Origin: Psychrobacter sp. P2G3
Lineage (GTDB): Bacteria; Pseudomonadota; Gammaproteobacteria; Pseudomonadales; Moraxellaceae
Direction of reading: 5' to 3'
DNA: 64,000 nucleotides
Assembly: GCF_001593285.1 (NCBI RefSeq)
Contig: NZ_CP012529.1
Span: 1,798,001-1,862,000, forward strand
The notes under the pieces were generated by a model. That model ran no database searches. It was not told where the DNA came from and was given only the letters and a program-made list of their open reading frames with translations. Position numbers and translations under genes: made by a program. Within the stretch, counting starts at the first letter, position 1. Every line of letters starts with the position of its first letter. Shown here in pieces: positions 37,816 through 47,228 of this stretch.

Positions 37816-38228
37816 AACTGTTACATTCCATTTGTTTATTTAATACTAACTCTATACATAAAAAACAAATTTGCAAGAATTTGTTGGCTATATAGAGTTA
37901 ATTTTGACAAACAAATGTAACTAAGTCGTTCATTATCTAATAATGAACGAATTTAAAAATATTTATTTATTATTTCTATAAGTTAAAGTGTATCAACCAT
38001 CCCTCATACGACATAAACATAGACTTAATAAGACTTTTTAGCCTCAATAGTAGCGACTATCATGGTTTGAACATTGGACTACGATGACTTGGCTGGGAGG
38101 GTTATCAATATAACAGGAACACTCACAATCAGCGATCCAATGGACAAGCAAGGTACAAGCGGATAGCGGGATTGATTGGCTACAACAATTTCAAGAATAT
38201 CTATAATAACCTTTTAGATGAGGTTGTA
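37816..38228. other. Intergenic region with perfect palindrome and possible gene scraps
   Basis: A 413-bp gap. The palindrome CGTTCATTAT-CTA-ATAATGAACG (37927-37949) is a 10-bp stem with a 3-nt loop, about 110 bp upstream of the PKD lipoprotein start. Between 38070 and 38210 short protein-like segments appear in different frames (one reading GRVINITGTLTISDPMDKQG, another ending DSGIDWLQQFQEYL then stop), perhaps debris of a lost gene. I cannot assign them. Confidence 0.4.
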
Positions 38229-38848
38229 TTAATAATTCATTGCCTTTGCATAATCTTCAGGTGCAAACTTCATAGTGACCATCAGCATGCTCACCAATAT
38301 AATAATTAGTATTACCCAAACTGCCTAAAAACTACCGGACCACTCACGCAAAAGCCCAGCGAAGTACAGAATAATCGCAGTAATAATAAAATCAATACCT
38401 TGCAAAAATGCCGTCAATGCTCTAGCCAGTCTAGGGGCTGTTAAGTGATCAAGTGCCACTGCAAATGTCAGTGAAAAACAGGCACCAAGACCACAACCAA
38501 TCATAGCGACCCACAGTACAAACACTGATGCTGGCATTAATATTAAACCTGCAAACCTTACAACTTGGATGCCTACTGCAAAAAGCAACCACAGACTTCT
38601 ATCTAAACGCGTGGATGAAAGTACGGGCATGCCAAGCACACCTATCATTTGAAAAATAGTCATAATACCGATCAGTTTGCCACTACTTCCTGCGTTCCAG
38701 CCTAAACCACGTGTATAAATGGGCAGAAAAGCAATCATAAAAGCATAACCGGCATTGGCCTGTCCAAAGCAGACGGCTAATAACCATACACGGGGATTAC
38801 TAAAAAAAATTGACTTGTGTCTTTTTCAGAGAAAGCTTCCTTGTGATG
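38229..38848 (-). pseudogene. CynX/NimT-type MFS transporter, 3' remnant with three lesions
   Basis: The minus strand encodes the second half of a major-facilitator transporter (IFFSNPRVWLLAVCFGQANA, then membrane helices to LREWSGSF). Lesion 1: an in-frame TAG after GSF at about 38322-38324; the same frame continues beyond it with a plausible last helix AVWVILIIILVSMLMV and tail to a TAA at 38229. Lesion 2: the frame joining SEKDTSQ to FFSNPRVW needs one extra base in a run of eight T/A at 38802-38809. Lesion 3: everything upstream of about 38848 (roughly the first half of the transporter) is missing and replaced by the repeat region. An intact 137-residue ORF inside (38325-38738) is only the longest surviving piece. 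Confidence 0.85.
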
Positions 38849-38859
38849 TTATGAGCTAG

Positions 38860-39294
38860 TTCATGTAGGGTGCGCTGAGCGCACTCTACGCGCATTTAGT
38901 TTTTTAGTTGAAAGCACTCTAACCACGATTGATATTTGCAAAATCATAGCCTTGACGCTAACCGTGATTGAAGCGGTAGCTTGGTGAACTGTGGGGCATA
39001 CAGCGCCTTGCACGTCAGAAAATCACAGATTTTCTCTTGCGTTGGGGCAAAGCGGTGCTTTGCTTTATCCCGCCTCAGGTCGCTCAAATGTTGGAACGCT
39101 ACTGTGTTTAGGCGCTGTGCCCCATACATCATCAACTACAAGCAAAAAGCGCGATTGGCTCCAAAGACTTATAAAATATCAAAATCGGCGGGTTAAGCTT
39201 CCACTAACCCACTTCAAAATCCACTTTAAGGCCAACTCTAACGAAAGCTTCCTAGCGCAAGAGAAAATCTATGATTTTCTAGCAATGCAATTTT
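38860..39294. repeat. Folded repeat region between the MFS pseudogene and hrpA
   Basis: Non-coding sequence packed with inverted repeats. A 25-bp palindromic unit (AGAAAATC-ACA-GATTTTCT plus CTTGCG) is at 39017-39041 and, inverted with one change, at 39256-39280. An outer pair GGGGCA..CAGCGCC (38993-39007) faces GGCGCTGTGCCCC (39111-39123). A 7-bp hairpin GCAAAGC-GGT-GCTTTGC is at 39047-39063. A REP-like GTGCGCT-GAGCGCAC lies near 38870-38884. GAAAGCTTCCT occurs at 38831-38841 and again at 39243-39253, possibly marking boundaries. Open frames here (for example 38991-39413) follow the palindromes and run antisense into hrpA, and I do not regard them as genes. Confidence 0.65.
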
Positions 39295-42200
39295 TTAACG
39301 CATCTCATTCCACATCTTACTTAGACGCTTCGGCGATACCGCCATACGAGTTTTCATTGGTTGGGCAAATAGCTGAATGCGATACTCCTCGACCATCCAG
39401 CGGTACTCACTGATGGCCGTATCACTAGCACGATTGCTCAATCGCTCCATGTGTAAGTCCAGTGCATAAACGCCATCGAGATCAACTTCAAGATTGTGCT
39501 CAAGGCGTTCGATACGAATTTCCAGCGCCTCTAGATAGCGCGGATACTGCTGCCAATGGCTATAATCCATCCGGTAGACAAAGTTGGCTAGATGCAAATC
39601 CTCTAACTGGTCTTCGATATCATCGATAGATTCGCCAAATACTTCACGGTCGAGCATCAGCAGACTCTGACGAATACGTTGCCAGCGGGTATAGACGTTT
39701 TTGAGGGTTTTGATGACACTTTGACCGGTTAATAAGAAGTTGCTTAATACCACATCGAGCGTTTGGCTATATTCCTCAGGGGTAAACGGCAGCTCTTCGC
39801 TCAGTCCAACCGCGATATCATCCGCGCTCTCAGGTAGATCGGCGCTATGATCGAATAAGACATAATGCTCTTCAAGTGCCGCATCTAGTGTGGCATCGAT
39901 GACGATGGTTTTTAACTTTTCCATATCACCCAGCGGTGCAAATGCCAATTTAAATATCTTATCGACTTGACTGGTCAGCTGTTTTTTCTTGGCGCCAAGC
40001 TTACCTTTGATTAATGTCAAGACCCCGATACGGTGTGCCTGCAATGCGGCATTCACATCGGTGTATTGATGAATTGACACCGCCTCACCGGCTTCATCAG
40101 CTACGAGTGCAGCAAACTGCTTCATCACCACGCCTGCGCTATGATGGTTTTTGCTAAAGGCAAAATGCTCAGGGAAATCCGTATGCGCGCCTTGCTGCTC
40201 ATTCACGGCTTGTCTGGTCTCAGAAGCATGACGAATTTGTAGCGTTTGCAGATCACGACCCTTTTCGATAATGCGGTTCTTGTCATCGACTACGCAGATT
40301 TGCGGCTGCAAATAACGATCAATGCTAGAAGGATCAAACTTATCAGGCGTGACTGACATAATGCCGCGACGATTTAGCGCTTGGCAAAGCTGCTTAAGCA
40401 ATCCTTGTCCGCCCTCTGGCTGTAGCTCATCAAATAAGCTATCGGCAGTGTCGGGAATCGGTACGATTTGGCGGCGGATATCCTTGGGCAGAGATTTAAG
40501 CAGCTGTAATACCAGCTCATAGCGCCAACCGGGTACGCCCCACAATAGCTCAATCGCATCTAGCTGCGGTAACGCAACGAGTGGCACACGAATGGTCACG
40601 CCATCATCATCGCTGGCAGGGTCAAAGATATAACGTAGCGGCAGTTTTAAATCGCCCAACTGCCAGACTTCTGGGAAATCACCTGTGGTCGGTGCTTGGC
40701 TGTTAAGGACGTCATCATCGGTAAAGAATAGATATTTGCTATCATTCTTCTCTACCTCTGCGCGCCAATCTTCAAAAGCTTTACGACTGGCAACATGCTC
40801 AGGAATCTTTTTATCATAGAACTGGTATAGCGTCTCTTCATCAACGAGCAAATCACGGCGACGCAATTTATCTTCAATGCGTTCAATGTCCGCAATTTTG
40901 TCCATATTGTGCTGTAAAAACGGCGCTTGGCGACCAAAGTTACCCGTGACCAGACCATCACGTATAAAGATTTCTCGTGACTCAATCAGATTGACTTGCT
41001 CATAGTTGGTCAGCTGCTTACTGATAATAATCAGCCCAAACAGACTAATCTGCGCGTAAGCTTTGACACGTCCCGTCTTCTTCGACCAATGCGGCTCAAA
41101 GTAGTGATACTTTAATAAGTTACCTGCCGCTGAAATAATCCATTCTGGTTCAATTTTGGCAACAGTACGCATAAATACTTGCGAGGTTTCGACCACTTCA
41201 AAGGCCATGACCCAAGGCGGTACTTGTTTGAACACGGTACTGGCTGGGAAGATTTTGGCCTTTTGCTGGCGAGCAGCAAGATATTCACCGCGATTTTCGG
41301 TCTTATGAGCAATCGTAGATAATAAACCTGTTAATAACGCGCGATGCAAATTGGCATATTTAACCGCTTTAAGTTCTTCATCTTCAATCGCGGTAGGGTC
41401 GCTAGTCGTATTTTCCAAAAAAGCCTTTTTATCACTCCCTTTATCTGCCTCTTTCACATCAGTCAGCTTAAGCTCAGTGACCATTTGCACCAATTGACGA
41501 TGGGTTTGACTCCATTCACGTACACGCGGGAAGCTCAAATAGTTTTTCTTCGTAAACTGCTTACGCTGATTACCAGACAGCTTATTGCCATCCTCGTCTT
41601 TTTCAAACAGTGCTTTCCACAGACTTAAATAGAATAAAAAGTCAGAGTCATCTTGACGAAATTCTGCATGCTTTTGATCCGCTTGCTGACGTTTATTGGC
41701 TGGACGTTCACGTGGGTCTTGCACGGCAAGCGCTGCCACAACGATAAGCATTTCTCGAATACAGTCAAAGTCAGAACCGGCAACCAGCATACGTGCCAGC
41801 CTTGGATCAATTGGCATACGTGCCATCTTTTGACCAGTAGGTGTCAGACGTAGATGATCGAGACCTTTTTTTGGTTTTGGCTTGTTGGTTTGCTTAGTAG
41901 AAGTTGCTTCATCTTTAGACGTAATCGCCCCTAACTCATCGAGCAATTTATGCCCATCAGTGACCAAGCGGCTATCAGGTGGCTCAATAAAGGCAAAATC
42001 ATCCACACTACCTAAGCGCAGGTTTGCCATCTGTAAAATAACTGACGCCAAGTTAGTACGCAGAATTTCAGGTTCCGTAAATTCAGGACGACCTGTGAAA
42101 TCTTCTTCACTATACAGACGAATACAAACACCTGGCGCGACACGACCGCAACGCCCTTTACGCTGATTGGCAGCGGCTTGCGAGATGGCTTCAATCGGCA

Positions 42201-43578
42201 GACGCTGTACGCGTGAGCGATAAGAATAACGCGAAATCCGCGCAAAGCCTAAGTCAATGACATAGCGAATGCCGGGTACAGTCAATGCAGTCTCAGCAAC
42301 GTTGGTGGCAATAACGATACGCCGACCGCGACCTGAGGGTTGAAAAATACGCTGCTGCTCTTCATAAGTCTGCCTTGCAAATAGTGGCAGTACTTCGGTA
42401 TGCTTGGGTCCATGACGTTCAAGCACGTCTTGGAGCTCACGAATCTCTGCTTCAGTGGCGGCAAATATTAAGATATCTGCTTGGTCAGCATGACCTTTAT
42501 TTTGCGCATCGCTGAAGCATTCTTCAACTGCGGCAACCACCGCACGCGGTAGATTCTCTTCAAAGTCGTCGTAGCTGTCATCATCCGAGCTATTCACCGG
42601 CTCATCAGTGAGCGGACGGTAACGAACTTCCACTGGAAAACTACGGCCTTCAACATTAAAAATCGGCGCAGGGACGTTGCGCTTGAGCTTATTATCATAA
42701 CGGCTAAAGTATTCACTAAAGCGCTTGGTATCAAGCGTTGCTGAGGTAATAATGACTTTTAAATCTGGGCGTTTTGGTAGCAACTTTTTCAGATAACCCA
42801 TAATAAAGTCAATGTTTAAGCTACGCTCATGCGCTTCATCAATAATAATAGTATCGTATTTACTTAAAAATCGATCATGACCCAATTCCGCCAATAAGAT
42901 ACCATCAGTCATAAGTTTAACGACTGACTGCGGGGTACCTTGTTCATTAAAGCGAATTTTAAAACTGACCGTATTACCAAGCTGCTCGCCCAATTCTTCG
43001 GCGATACGGTTTGCCACACTTCTAGCCGCTAGTCGCCTTGGTTGGGTATGCCCTATTTGCCCAGTAATACCGCGTCCTGCCAACATTGCCAATTTCGGCA
43101 ATTGCGTTGTTTTACCAGAGCCAGTCTCTCCTGCGACGATAATGACTTGGTTATCGATAATAGCCTGAATTAAGTCATCACCACGTTGACTAACGGGTAG
43201 ATCGAGATTTAACTTAGCAGGTAAATTTTCAGGAATACTATCCATACGTGCTTGCACCGCTTGCTGTGAGCGGGTTTTAATTTTGTCATACTGCGCACGT
43301 TTTTTAGCTAGCTCATCAACTGCTTTATTATCAGAATCGCTACTAGCTTTCTTATTCTTAGCAACAGCAGCACGCGCCAGCTCACGCTCTAAGCGACTTA
43401 AATAGTAGCTGTCTTTAGCGAGTACTGGTAAATCAGCAGAAATATCAGCTTGAAAAGACGCTTTATCACTGTTTACTGTAATATTTGAATTTTCGTTATT
43501 TAAGCTTATAGAGTTATTTGTTTCGCTAGCTGTGTTTTCAATAAGGATTTCTGAGACACTCTTAGAAGTATTGGGCAT
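39295..43578 (-). CDS. hrpA: ATP-dependent RNA helicase HrpA (DEAH box)
   Basis: A 1427-residue DEAH-box helicase. Walker A VAGETGSGKTTQLPK lies in the first fifth, then TQPRRLAARSVANRIAEELG, IIIDEAHERSLNIDF, the SAT-like ITSATLD, and the motif V/VI region TNVAETALTVPGIRYVID with QRKGRCGRVAPGVC. The HA2/OB region and the long HrpA-specific C-terminal domain follow. E. coli HrpA (about 1300 residues) helps resolve stalled ribosomes and process mRNA. About 80 residues at the N terminus are low complexity. There is no clear Shine-Dalgarno before ATG 43578; instead an exact TGCTTAGGCTATTT repeat ends 4 bp from the start. Its 3' end abuts the repeat region. Confidence 0.94.
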   Translation of the reverse strand: MPNTSKSVSEILIENTASETNNSISLNNENSNITVNSDKASFQADISADLPVLAKDSYYLSRLERELARAAVAKNKKASSDSDNKAVDELAKKRAQYDKIKTRSQQAVQARMDSIPENLPAKLNLDLPVSQRGDDLIQAIIDNQVIIVAGETGSGKTTQLPKLAMLAGRGITGQIGHTQPRRLAARSVANRIAEELGEQLGNTVSFKIRFNEQGTPQSVVKLMTDGILLAELGHDRFLSKYDTIIIDEAHERSLNIDFIMGYLKKLLPKRPDLKVIITSATLDTKRFSEYFSRYDNKLKRNVPAPIFNVEGRSFPVEVRYRPLTDEPVNSSDDDSYDDFEENLPRAVVAAVEECFSDAQNKGHADQADILIFAATEAEIRELQDVLERHGPKHTEVLPLFARQTYEEQQRIFQPSGRGRRIVIATNVAETALTVPGIRYVIDLGFARISRYSYRSRVQRLPIEAISQAAANQRKGRCGRVAPGVCIRLYSEEDFTGRPEFTEPEILRTNLASVILQMANLRLGSVDDFAFIEPPDSRLVTDGHKLLDELGAITSKDEATSTKQTNKPKPKKGLDHLRLTPTGQKMARMPIDPRLARMLVAGSDFDCIREMLIVVAALAVQDPRERPANKRQQADQKHAEFRQDDSDFLFYLSLWKALFEKDEDGNKLSGNQRKQFTKKNYLSFPRVREWSQTHRQLVQMVTELKLTDVKEADKGSDKKAFLENTTSDPTAIEDEELKAVKYANLHRALLTGLLSTIAHKTENRGEYLAARQQKAKIFPASTVFKQVPPWVMAFEVVETSQVFMRTVAKIEPEWIISAAGNLLKYHYFEPHWSKKTGRVKAYAQISLFGLIIISKQLTNYEQVNLIESREIFIRDGLVTGNFGRQAPFLQHNMDKIADIERIEDKLRRRDLLVDEETLYQFYDKKIPEHVASRKAFEDWRAEVEKNDSKYLFFTDDDVLNSQAPTTGDFPEVWQLGDLKLPLRYIFDPASDDDGVTIRVPLVALPQLDAIELLWGVPGWRYELVLQLLKSLPKDIRRQIVPIPDTADSLFDELQPEGGQGLLKQLCQALNRRGIMSVTPDKFDPSSIDRYLQPQICVVDDKNRIIEKGRDLQTLQIRHASETRQAVNEQQGAHTDFPEHFAFSKNHHSAGVVMKQFAALVADEAGEAVSIHQYTDVNAALQAHRIGVLTLIKGKLGAKKKQLTSQVDKIFKLAFAPLGDMEKLKTIVIDATLDAALEEHYVLFDHSADLPESADDIAVGLSEELPFTPEEYSQTLDVVLSNFLLTGQSVIKTLKNVYTRWQRIRQSLLMLDREVFGESIDDIEDQLEDLHLANFVYRMDYSHWQQYPRYLEALEIRIERLEHNLEVDLDGVYALDLHMERLSNRASDTAISEYRWMVEEYRIQLFAQPMKTRMAVSPKRLSKMWNEMR

Positions 43579-43680
43579 ATTTGCTTAGGCTATTTATTAT
43601 TTGAAAGTAATTAGATTATGGAGGTAGTCTGGGTATGATTCAAGTTGGTTATAGTGTTTGCTTGGCAACTGCAAAGTCTT

Positions 43681-43815
43681 TTACCTATTTTCAAAACGCT
43701 TATTCAGAAATTCTTCAAGCTCATCAGTCATATCATTAAATTTAATCAGCAATGCCTGTTTGAGAATCATCCAATACGGCTTAAAACTATAAAAACAGCT
43801 AGATAGCCAACTCAA
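43681..43815 (-). other. Short coding-like tail beyond the 105-residue ORF
   Basis: A 44-codon open stretch in the next frame, reading through SFKPYWMILKQALLIKF and ending DELEEFLNKRFENR. Its protein-like composition suggests it is the true C terminus of the preceding 105-residue ORF after a frameshift near 43815, or a remnant. It has no ribosome binding site of its own. Confidence 0.35.
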
Positions 43816-44129
43816 TCACTACTAGTATAAACAGTCTGTTGACTAGTAGCAGCTCCCGTAAAGAAAGTCTGCAATTTTTGCAGTGGCACTCTAGGAAAAG
43901 GTAGGTGTAGCGACAGTATTAACCTCTCAAACGCTACTATCTCATCAGCCAATGCCTTCGCAATGTCAGGTTGAATCTGTGAATTTTCATAAAGATTATC
44001 AATCAACCAAGTTAATTGCGGAAAATTGGCATTATTATGAACCTGATAAAGGGTGGGCAATAGATCATCAGAAATTTGGCCACGCGTTTTGCGAATCATG
44101 CCGTTTTTGTAGTACATATTTAGAGCCAT
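43812..44129 (-). CDS. Hypothetical protein, 105 residues
   Basis: Not recognised. A hydrophilic to mildly amphipathic, helix-rich protein (QLTWLIDNLYENSQIQPDI and KALADEIVAFERLILSL). It begins 2 bp after the repaired end of the DUF1543 gene, suggesting a two-gene unit. Its own end is suspicious: the last residues (QTVYTSSD) are followed in another frame by a plausible 44-residue continuation, so the gene may be frameshifted. No signal peptide or membrane helix is seen. Confidence 0.5.
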   Translation of the reverse strand: MALNMYYKNGMIRKTRGQISDDLLPTLYQVHNNANFPQLTWLIDNLYENSQIQPDIAKALADEIVAFERLILSLHLPFPRVPLQKLQTFFTGAATSQQTVYTSSD

Positions 44130-44130
44130 A

Positions 44131-44498
44131 CTAGGGTAACTTCCTTAAGTTTTTAACACTGAGATAACCAACGTACTCTTTATCATCTTCAGCATTTGCA
44201 AGCTCATGGTTATAAAACTGCCCTGCTGATAGCCACCTAAATTGATAAAAAACAATTTTAAACCGTTAGCACTCTCTACTTGATTGTTTGACTCAACCAA
44301 TTTGATACTATAATTATCGACTTTGCTAATGGCTCGGTACGAATCAATATGCCATTTATTTTTTACTTCTGGCCAATGGCTGTTGATGTCTGCTACCAGC
44401 TCGCTAACTTGGTTAGCCACTCCAAAGAAAATATCATGCTGCTCAATTAACCGACCCTTAGGGCGACCGCCTAGTTGAACCATGAATAATGTTAGCAT
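44131..44498 (-). pseudogene. DUF1543 protein gene with a single-base frameshift
   Basis: The N-terminal part (MLTLFMVQLGGRPKGRLIEQ, then HDIFFGV) and LFFINLGGYQQG match DUF1543, a family of unknown function. As written the frame then gives an unlikely tail (SFITMSLQMLKMIKSTL...) ending at 44145. In the adjacent frame the same bases read QFYNHELANAEDDKEYVGYL, then SVKNLRKLP and a stop at 44131-44133, which fits the family and ends just before the next ORF. Inserting one base in the GGGC near 44219 joins the two. It is therefore either an inactivated gene or a sequencing error; the repaired protein would have 122 residues. Confidence 0.7.
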
Positions 44499-44575
44499 AG
44501 AGAATTGCCTTATAGATGAACAACTTTGTAGGTAAAATAATTTTTGAAAAGAATAAACGTTAAGTTGCTTTAAAT

Positions 44576-46006
44576 CTAAGATGATCCCGACTTATAACGA
44601 CTCACCCCAGCAATAACTGTCTCATCAATTACCCTATCATCACCGAGCATCATCAATACAAATAATTGTTCTTCAAGTGTTTTAGTCTGCGCCATACGTC
44701 TTTCTAATAAAGGCGTTGCTGCCATATCTATTAATACAAAATCGGCTTCCTTATTAGGCATAAAGTTACCGATTTTATCGTCTAGCATTAACGACTGCGC
44801 ATTGCCCAAAGTAATCTGATATAGCCCTTGATGAGCGGACAATTGATTGTTTTGTAGCTGCTGAACTTTATAAGCCTCTGACAAGGTGACGAGCATCGAT
44901 AAACTGGTTCCCGCCCCTACATCAGTAGCGATACTTACGCCGGTATAGCCTAATGTTTTAGGCAAATCAAATAGGCCACTACCCAAAAATAGGTTGGACG
45001 TTGGACAATGTGCTATTTGAGTACCAGTCTCGCGTAGCCTTTCGTATTCTGGAATTTCAAGATATATACCATGTGCTAAAGTAGTGTATCGACCGAGCAG
45101 ACCCATATCCTCATAGACATCTAGATAACCTTTATGATTGGGATAGAGCTTACGTACAAAAGCCACTTCATCACGGTTTTCTGCCAGATGTGTTTGCAGA
45201 TAAACAGTGTCGTAGCTGGCATATAGCTCGCCTGCTAATTGAAGCTGTTTTGGCGTTGAGGTAATCGCAAACCGTGGAGTAATAGCCACATGTTGGCGTC
45301 CACACCCATGCCAATTATCAATAATATCTTGCGTGTCTCGAATGCTCTGTTCAGCAGGCACACACAGGTGCTCAGGGGCGTTTTGATCCATTAATACATT
45401 ACCAGTAATCATACGGGTATTAAGCCTGTGACTTTCAGTAAAAAAAGCTTCTGCGGACTGAGGATGGCTAGTAGAAAACACCATAGCGCTAGTTGTGCCA
45501 TTAACCAGTAACTGATTTAAAAAGAACTGCGCGGTATCATGCGCAACCTTTGGATCACCAAAGGTTGCTTCAGTGACAAAAGTATAGTTATTAAGCCAAT
45601 CAAGTAGCTGCTCACCGTAAGCTGCAATCATATCTATCTGCGGATAGTGCACATGGGTATCGATGAATCCCGGCATAATCAGCTTATTACGATAGTCGTG
45701 AATTTTAACCGGCTCTTGACCATTAGTTTGAGCATAATTCGCTAGTATTGTTTCGCTACTACCATAATCTACAATGTGGCCTGTCACATCATCGACAACC
45801 AGCGCACCCTTAGCAATATACTCAGGATAGACGTTCACGCCTGCAATGACTGGTAGTAGTGTTATATTTTTATCAATGGTTGCTGTATTTGGATAATTAG
45901 AAGCTGTTGAGCTGGATTTTTCAGCATGCGCACGCTCAGCCCTTTGATTCACATCATCTTCGGTAAGATAGTGCAGGAGCTGCGCTTGATAAATATGTAG
46001 AGCCAT
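44576..46006 (-). CDS. guaD: Guanine deaminase
   Basis: A 476-residue amidohydrolase converting guanine to xanthine and ammonia. Zinc-site motifs are visible: PGFIDTHVHYPQID, TYLQ-type strand YLQTHLAENRDEV, TLAHGIYLEIPEY, IAHCPTSNLFLGSG and IATDVGAGTSLSML, in the order and wording of GuaD. I chose ATG 46006 because GGGAG lies 8 nt upstream; the frame extends to a GTG at 46024 but that would bury the ribosome binding site. It is the last gene of the xdhA-xdhB-xdhC-guaD series, 94 bp after xdhC, and supplies xanthine to xanthine dehydrogenase. Confidence 0.95.
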   Translation of the reverse strand: MALHIYQAQLLHYLTEDDVNQRAERAHAEKSSSTASNYPNTATIDKNITLLPVIAGVNVYPEYIAKGALVVDDVTGHIVDYGSSETILANYAQTNGQEPVKIHDYRNKLIMPGFIDTHVHYPQIDMIAAYGEQLLDWLNNYTFVTEATFGDPKVAHDTAQFFLNQLLVNGTTSAMVFSTSHPQSAEAFFTESHRLNTRMITGNVLMDQNAPEHLCVPAEQSIRDTQDIIDNWHGCGRQHVAITPRFAITSTPKQLQLAGELYASYDTVYLQTHLAENRDEVAFVRKLYPNHKGYLDVYEDMGLLGRYTTLAHGIYLEIPEYERLRETGTQIAHCPTSNLFLGSGLFDLPKTLGYTGVSIATDVGAGTSLSMLVTLSEAYKVQQLQNNQLSAHQGLYQITLGNAQSLMLDDKIGNFMPNKEADFVLIDMAATPLLERRMAQTKTLEEQLFVLMMLGDDRVIDETVIAGVSRYKSGSS

Positions 46007-46100
46007 GGGTAAATCTCCCGTCACTTGGTCATACCGAACGTTTTGGTTAGAATTTAATAGTAGAGGTAGAAATCAGTATTGATGGTCTATCACTTATGGA

Positions 46101-47228
46101 TTATTTTTGATGATAATGCTGCAAAATTTGCGCAGTGATAGATACGGCAACGGCCATAGGTTCTTTACCACCGATTGGTAGTCCTATGGGCATAGTTAGT
46201 TGATCGACTATCTGCTTATCATAACCACGTTGCAGCAGACGATTTTTAAAACGTTCTGCTTTAGTTGCTGAGGCAATACAACCAATATAAGGCATCGATA
46301 CTTTTGAGCGACCATTATCTAGATCCTTATCTGAACCAGTATTATCGAGACTAGTTGCTAAACGGTTTGCCTCTGAAGCAGCATCCAGCGCGGTACGTAC
46401 AAGCTCAAAATCAAGACTATGATCATGGGTCATAACCAAAATAAAACGCTGCCCACTTTGTTTAAAGGGTTCAACAAACGGGCGAATGAAATCAACAGGA
46501 TCATCATCAATATGCGGACGGATATGTACAGGAAGATTATAAAGCTTAGGCTGATTTAAGCTTGGCTGGGTTTCTAGTGTTTGAGTTAAGCCTTCTGTTT
46601 TAATAGATTTATTTGGCAAATTAGAATTTTCTAATAAATAACGCTCAAACATCTCAGGGCGACTATCTACCCAATCGACTTGGCAAGGTAGCTCTGCCAG
46701 TATCGTCATCAACGCTGCTGCCACATGCCCTGCTCCAAATACCAATATCGACATCGGTGGCGTCACGTTGAAACATTCAAACATAACGGTGACACTACCA
46801 CCGCAGCACTGCGCCAACTTTGCGCCTAGCGGATAATGCTTAGTATAAACAGTATCGCGTCTTACCACTTTAGATGGCGTCGAATCACTGTCGTTATCGT
46901 TATCATTGTCATTGTCGATACTCTTATTGACACCTTTATCTCTTTTAGAAGTTTTTGGTATGGTTGTATCTATCTCACCATTTAGCAATTGCCGTGCTGT
47001 CGCAACAACATCATGCTCAAGACCGCCGCCACCGAGCGTATCGTAGCAGTAATCCTGTGTGACCACCATTTTCGCCTGTAGCGCTCGGGGCGCAGAACCA
47101 TTGACCGCAACGACAGTCGCCAACACGTGCGCAGATCCTTGCTGCTGATATTGTGCTAGACCATCATACCAACGTACTGGTATTGGCACTGGTGGCAATA
47201 ATGAATTATTCACTGTGCGTAGGCTCAC
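46101..47228 (-). CDS. xdhC: Xanthine dehydrogenase accessory protein XdhC
   Basis: A 375-residue XdhC/CoxI family protein, needed to insert the sulfurated molybdenum cofactor into XdhB. The N-terminal domain has HVLATVVAVNGSAPRALQAK and the CGGSVTVMFE cysteine region; the C-terminal Rossmann domain has ILVFGAGHVAAAL and MPIGLPIGGKEPMAVAVSI. Two insertions of low complexity occur: an asparagine/aspartate repeat near residue 110 (NDNDNDNDSD, encoded by near-perfect 12-bp units) and one near residue 215. The start is a GTG at 47228, inside the end of xdhB (23-bp overlap). Confidence 0.9.
   Translation of the reverse strand: MSLRTVNNSLLPPVPIPVRWYDGLAQYQQQGSAHVLATVVAVNGSAPRALQAKMVVTQDYCYDTLGGGGLEHDVVATARQLLNGEIDTTIPKTSKRDKGVNKSIDNDNDNDNDSDSTPSKVVRRDTVYTKHYPLGAKLAQCCGGSVTVMFECFNVTPPMSILVFGAGHVAAALMTILAELPCQVDWVDSRPEMFERYLLENSNLPNKSIKTEGLTQTLETQPSLNQPKLYNLPVHIRPHIDDDPVDFIRPFVEPFKQSGQRFILVMTHDHSLDFELVRTALDAASEANRLATSLDNTGSDKDLDNGRSKVSMPYIGCIASATKAERFKNRLLQRGYDKQIVDQLTMPIGLPIGGKEPMAVAVSITAQILQHYHQK

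Noticed and set aside
38070..38210. Coding sequence between the PKD lipoprotein and the transporter remnant
   Set aside because: Short protein-like stretches occur in different frames, broken by stops; too little remains to call a gene or name a family.
38991..39413. 140-residue open frame across the repeat region
   Set aside because: It follows palindromic repeats, runs antisense into the end of hrpA and has no ribosome binding site. A parallel frame at 38981-39196 has the same problem.
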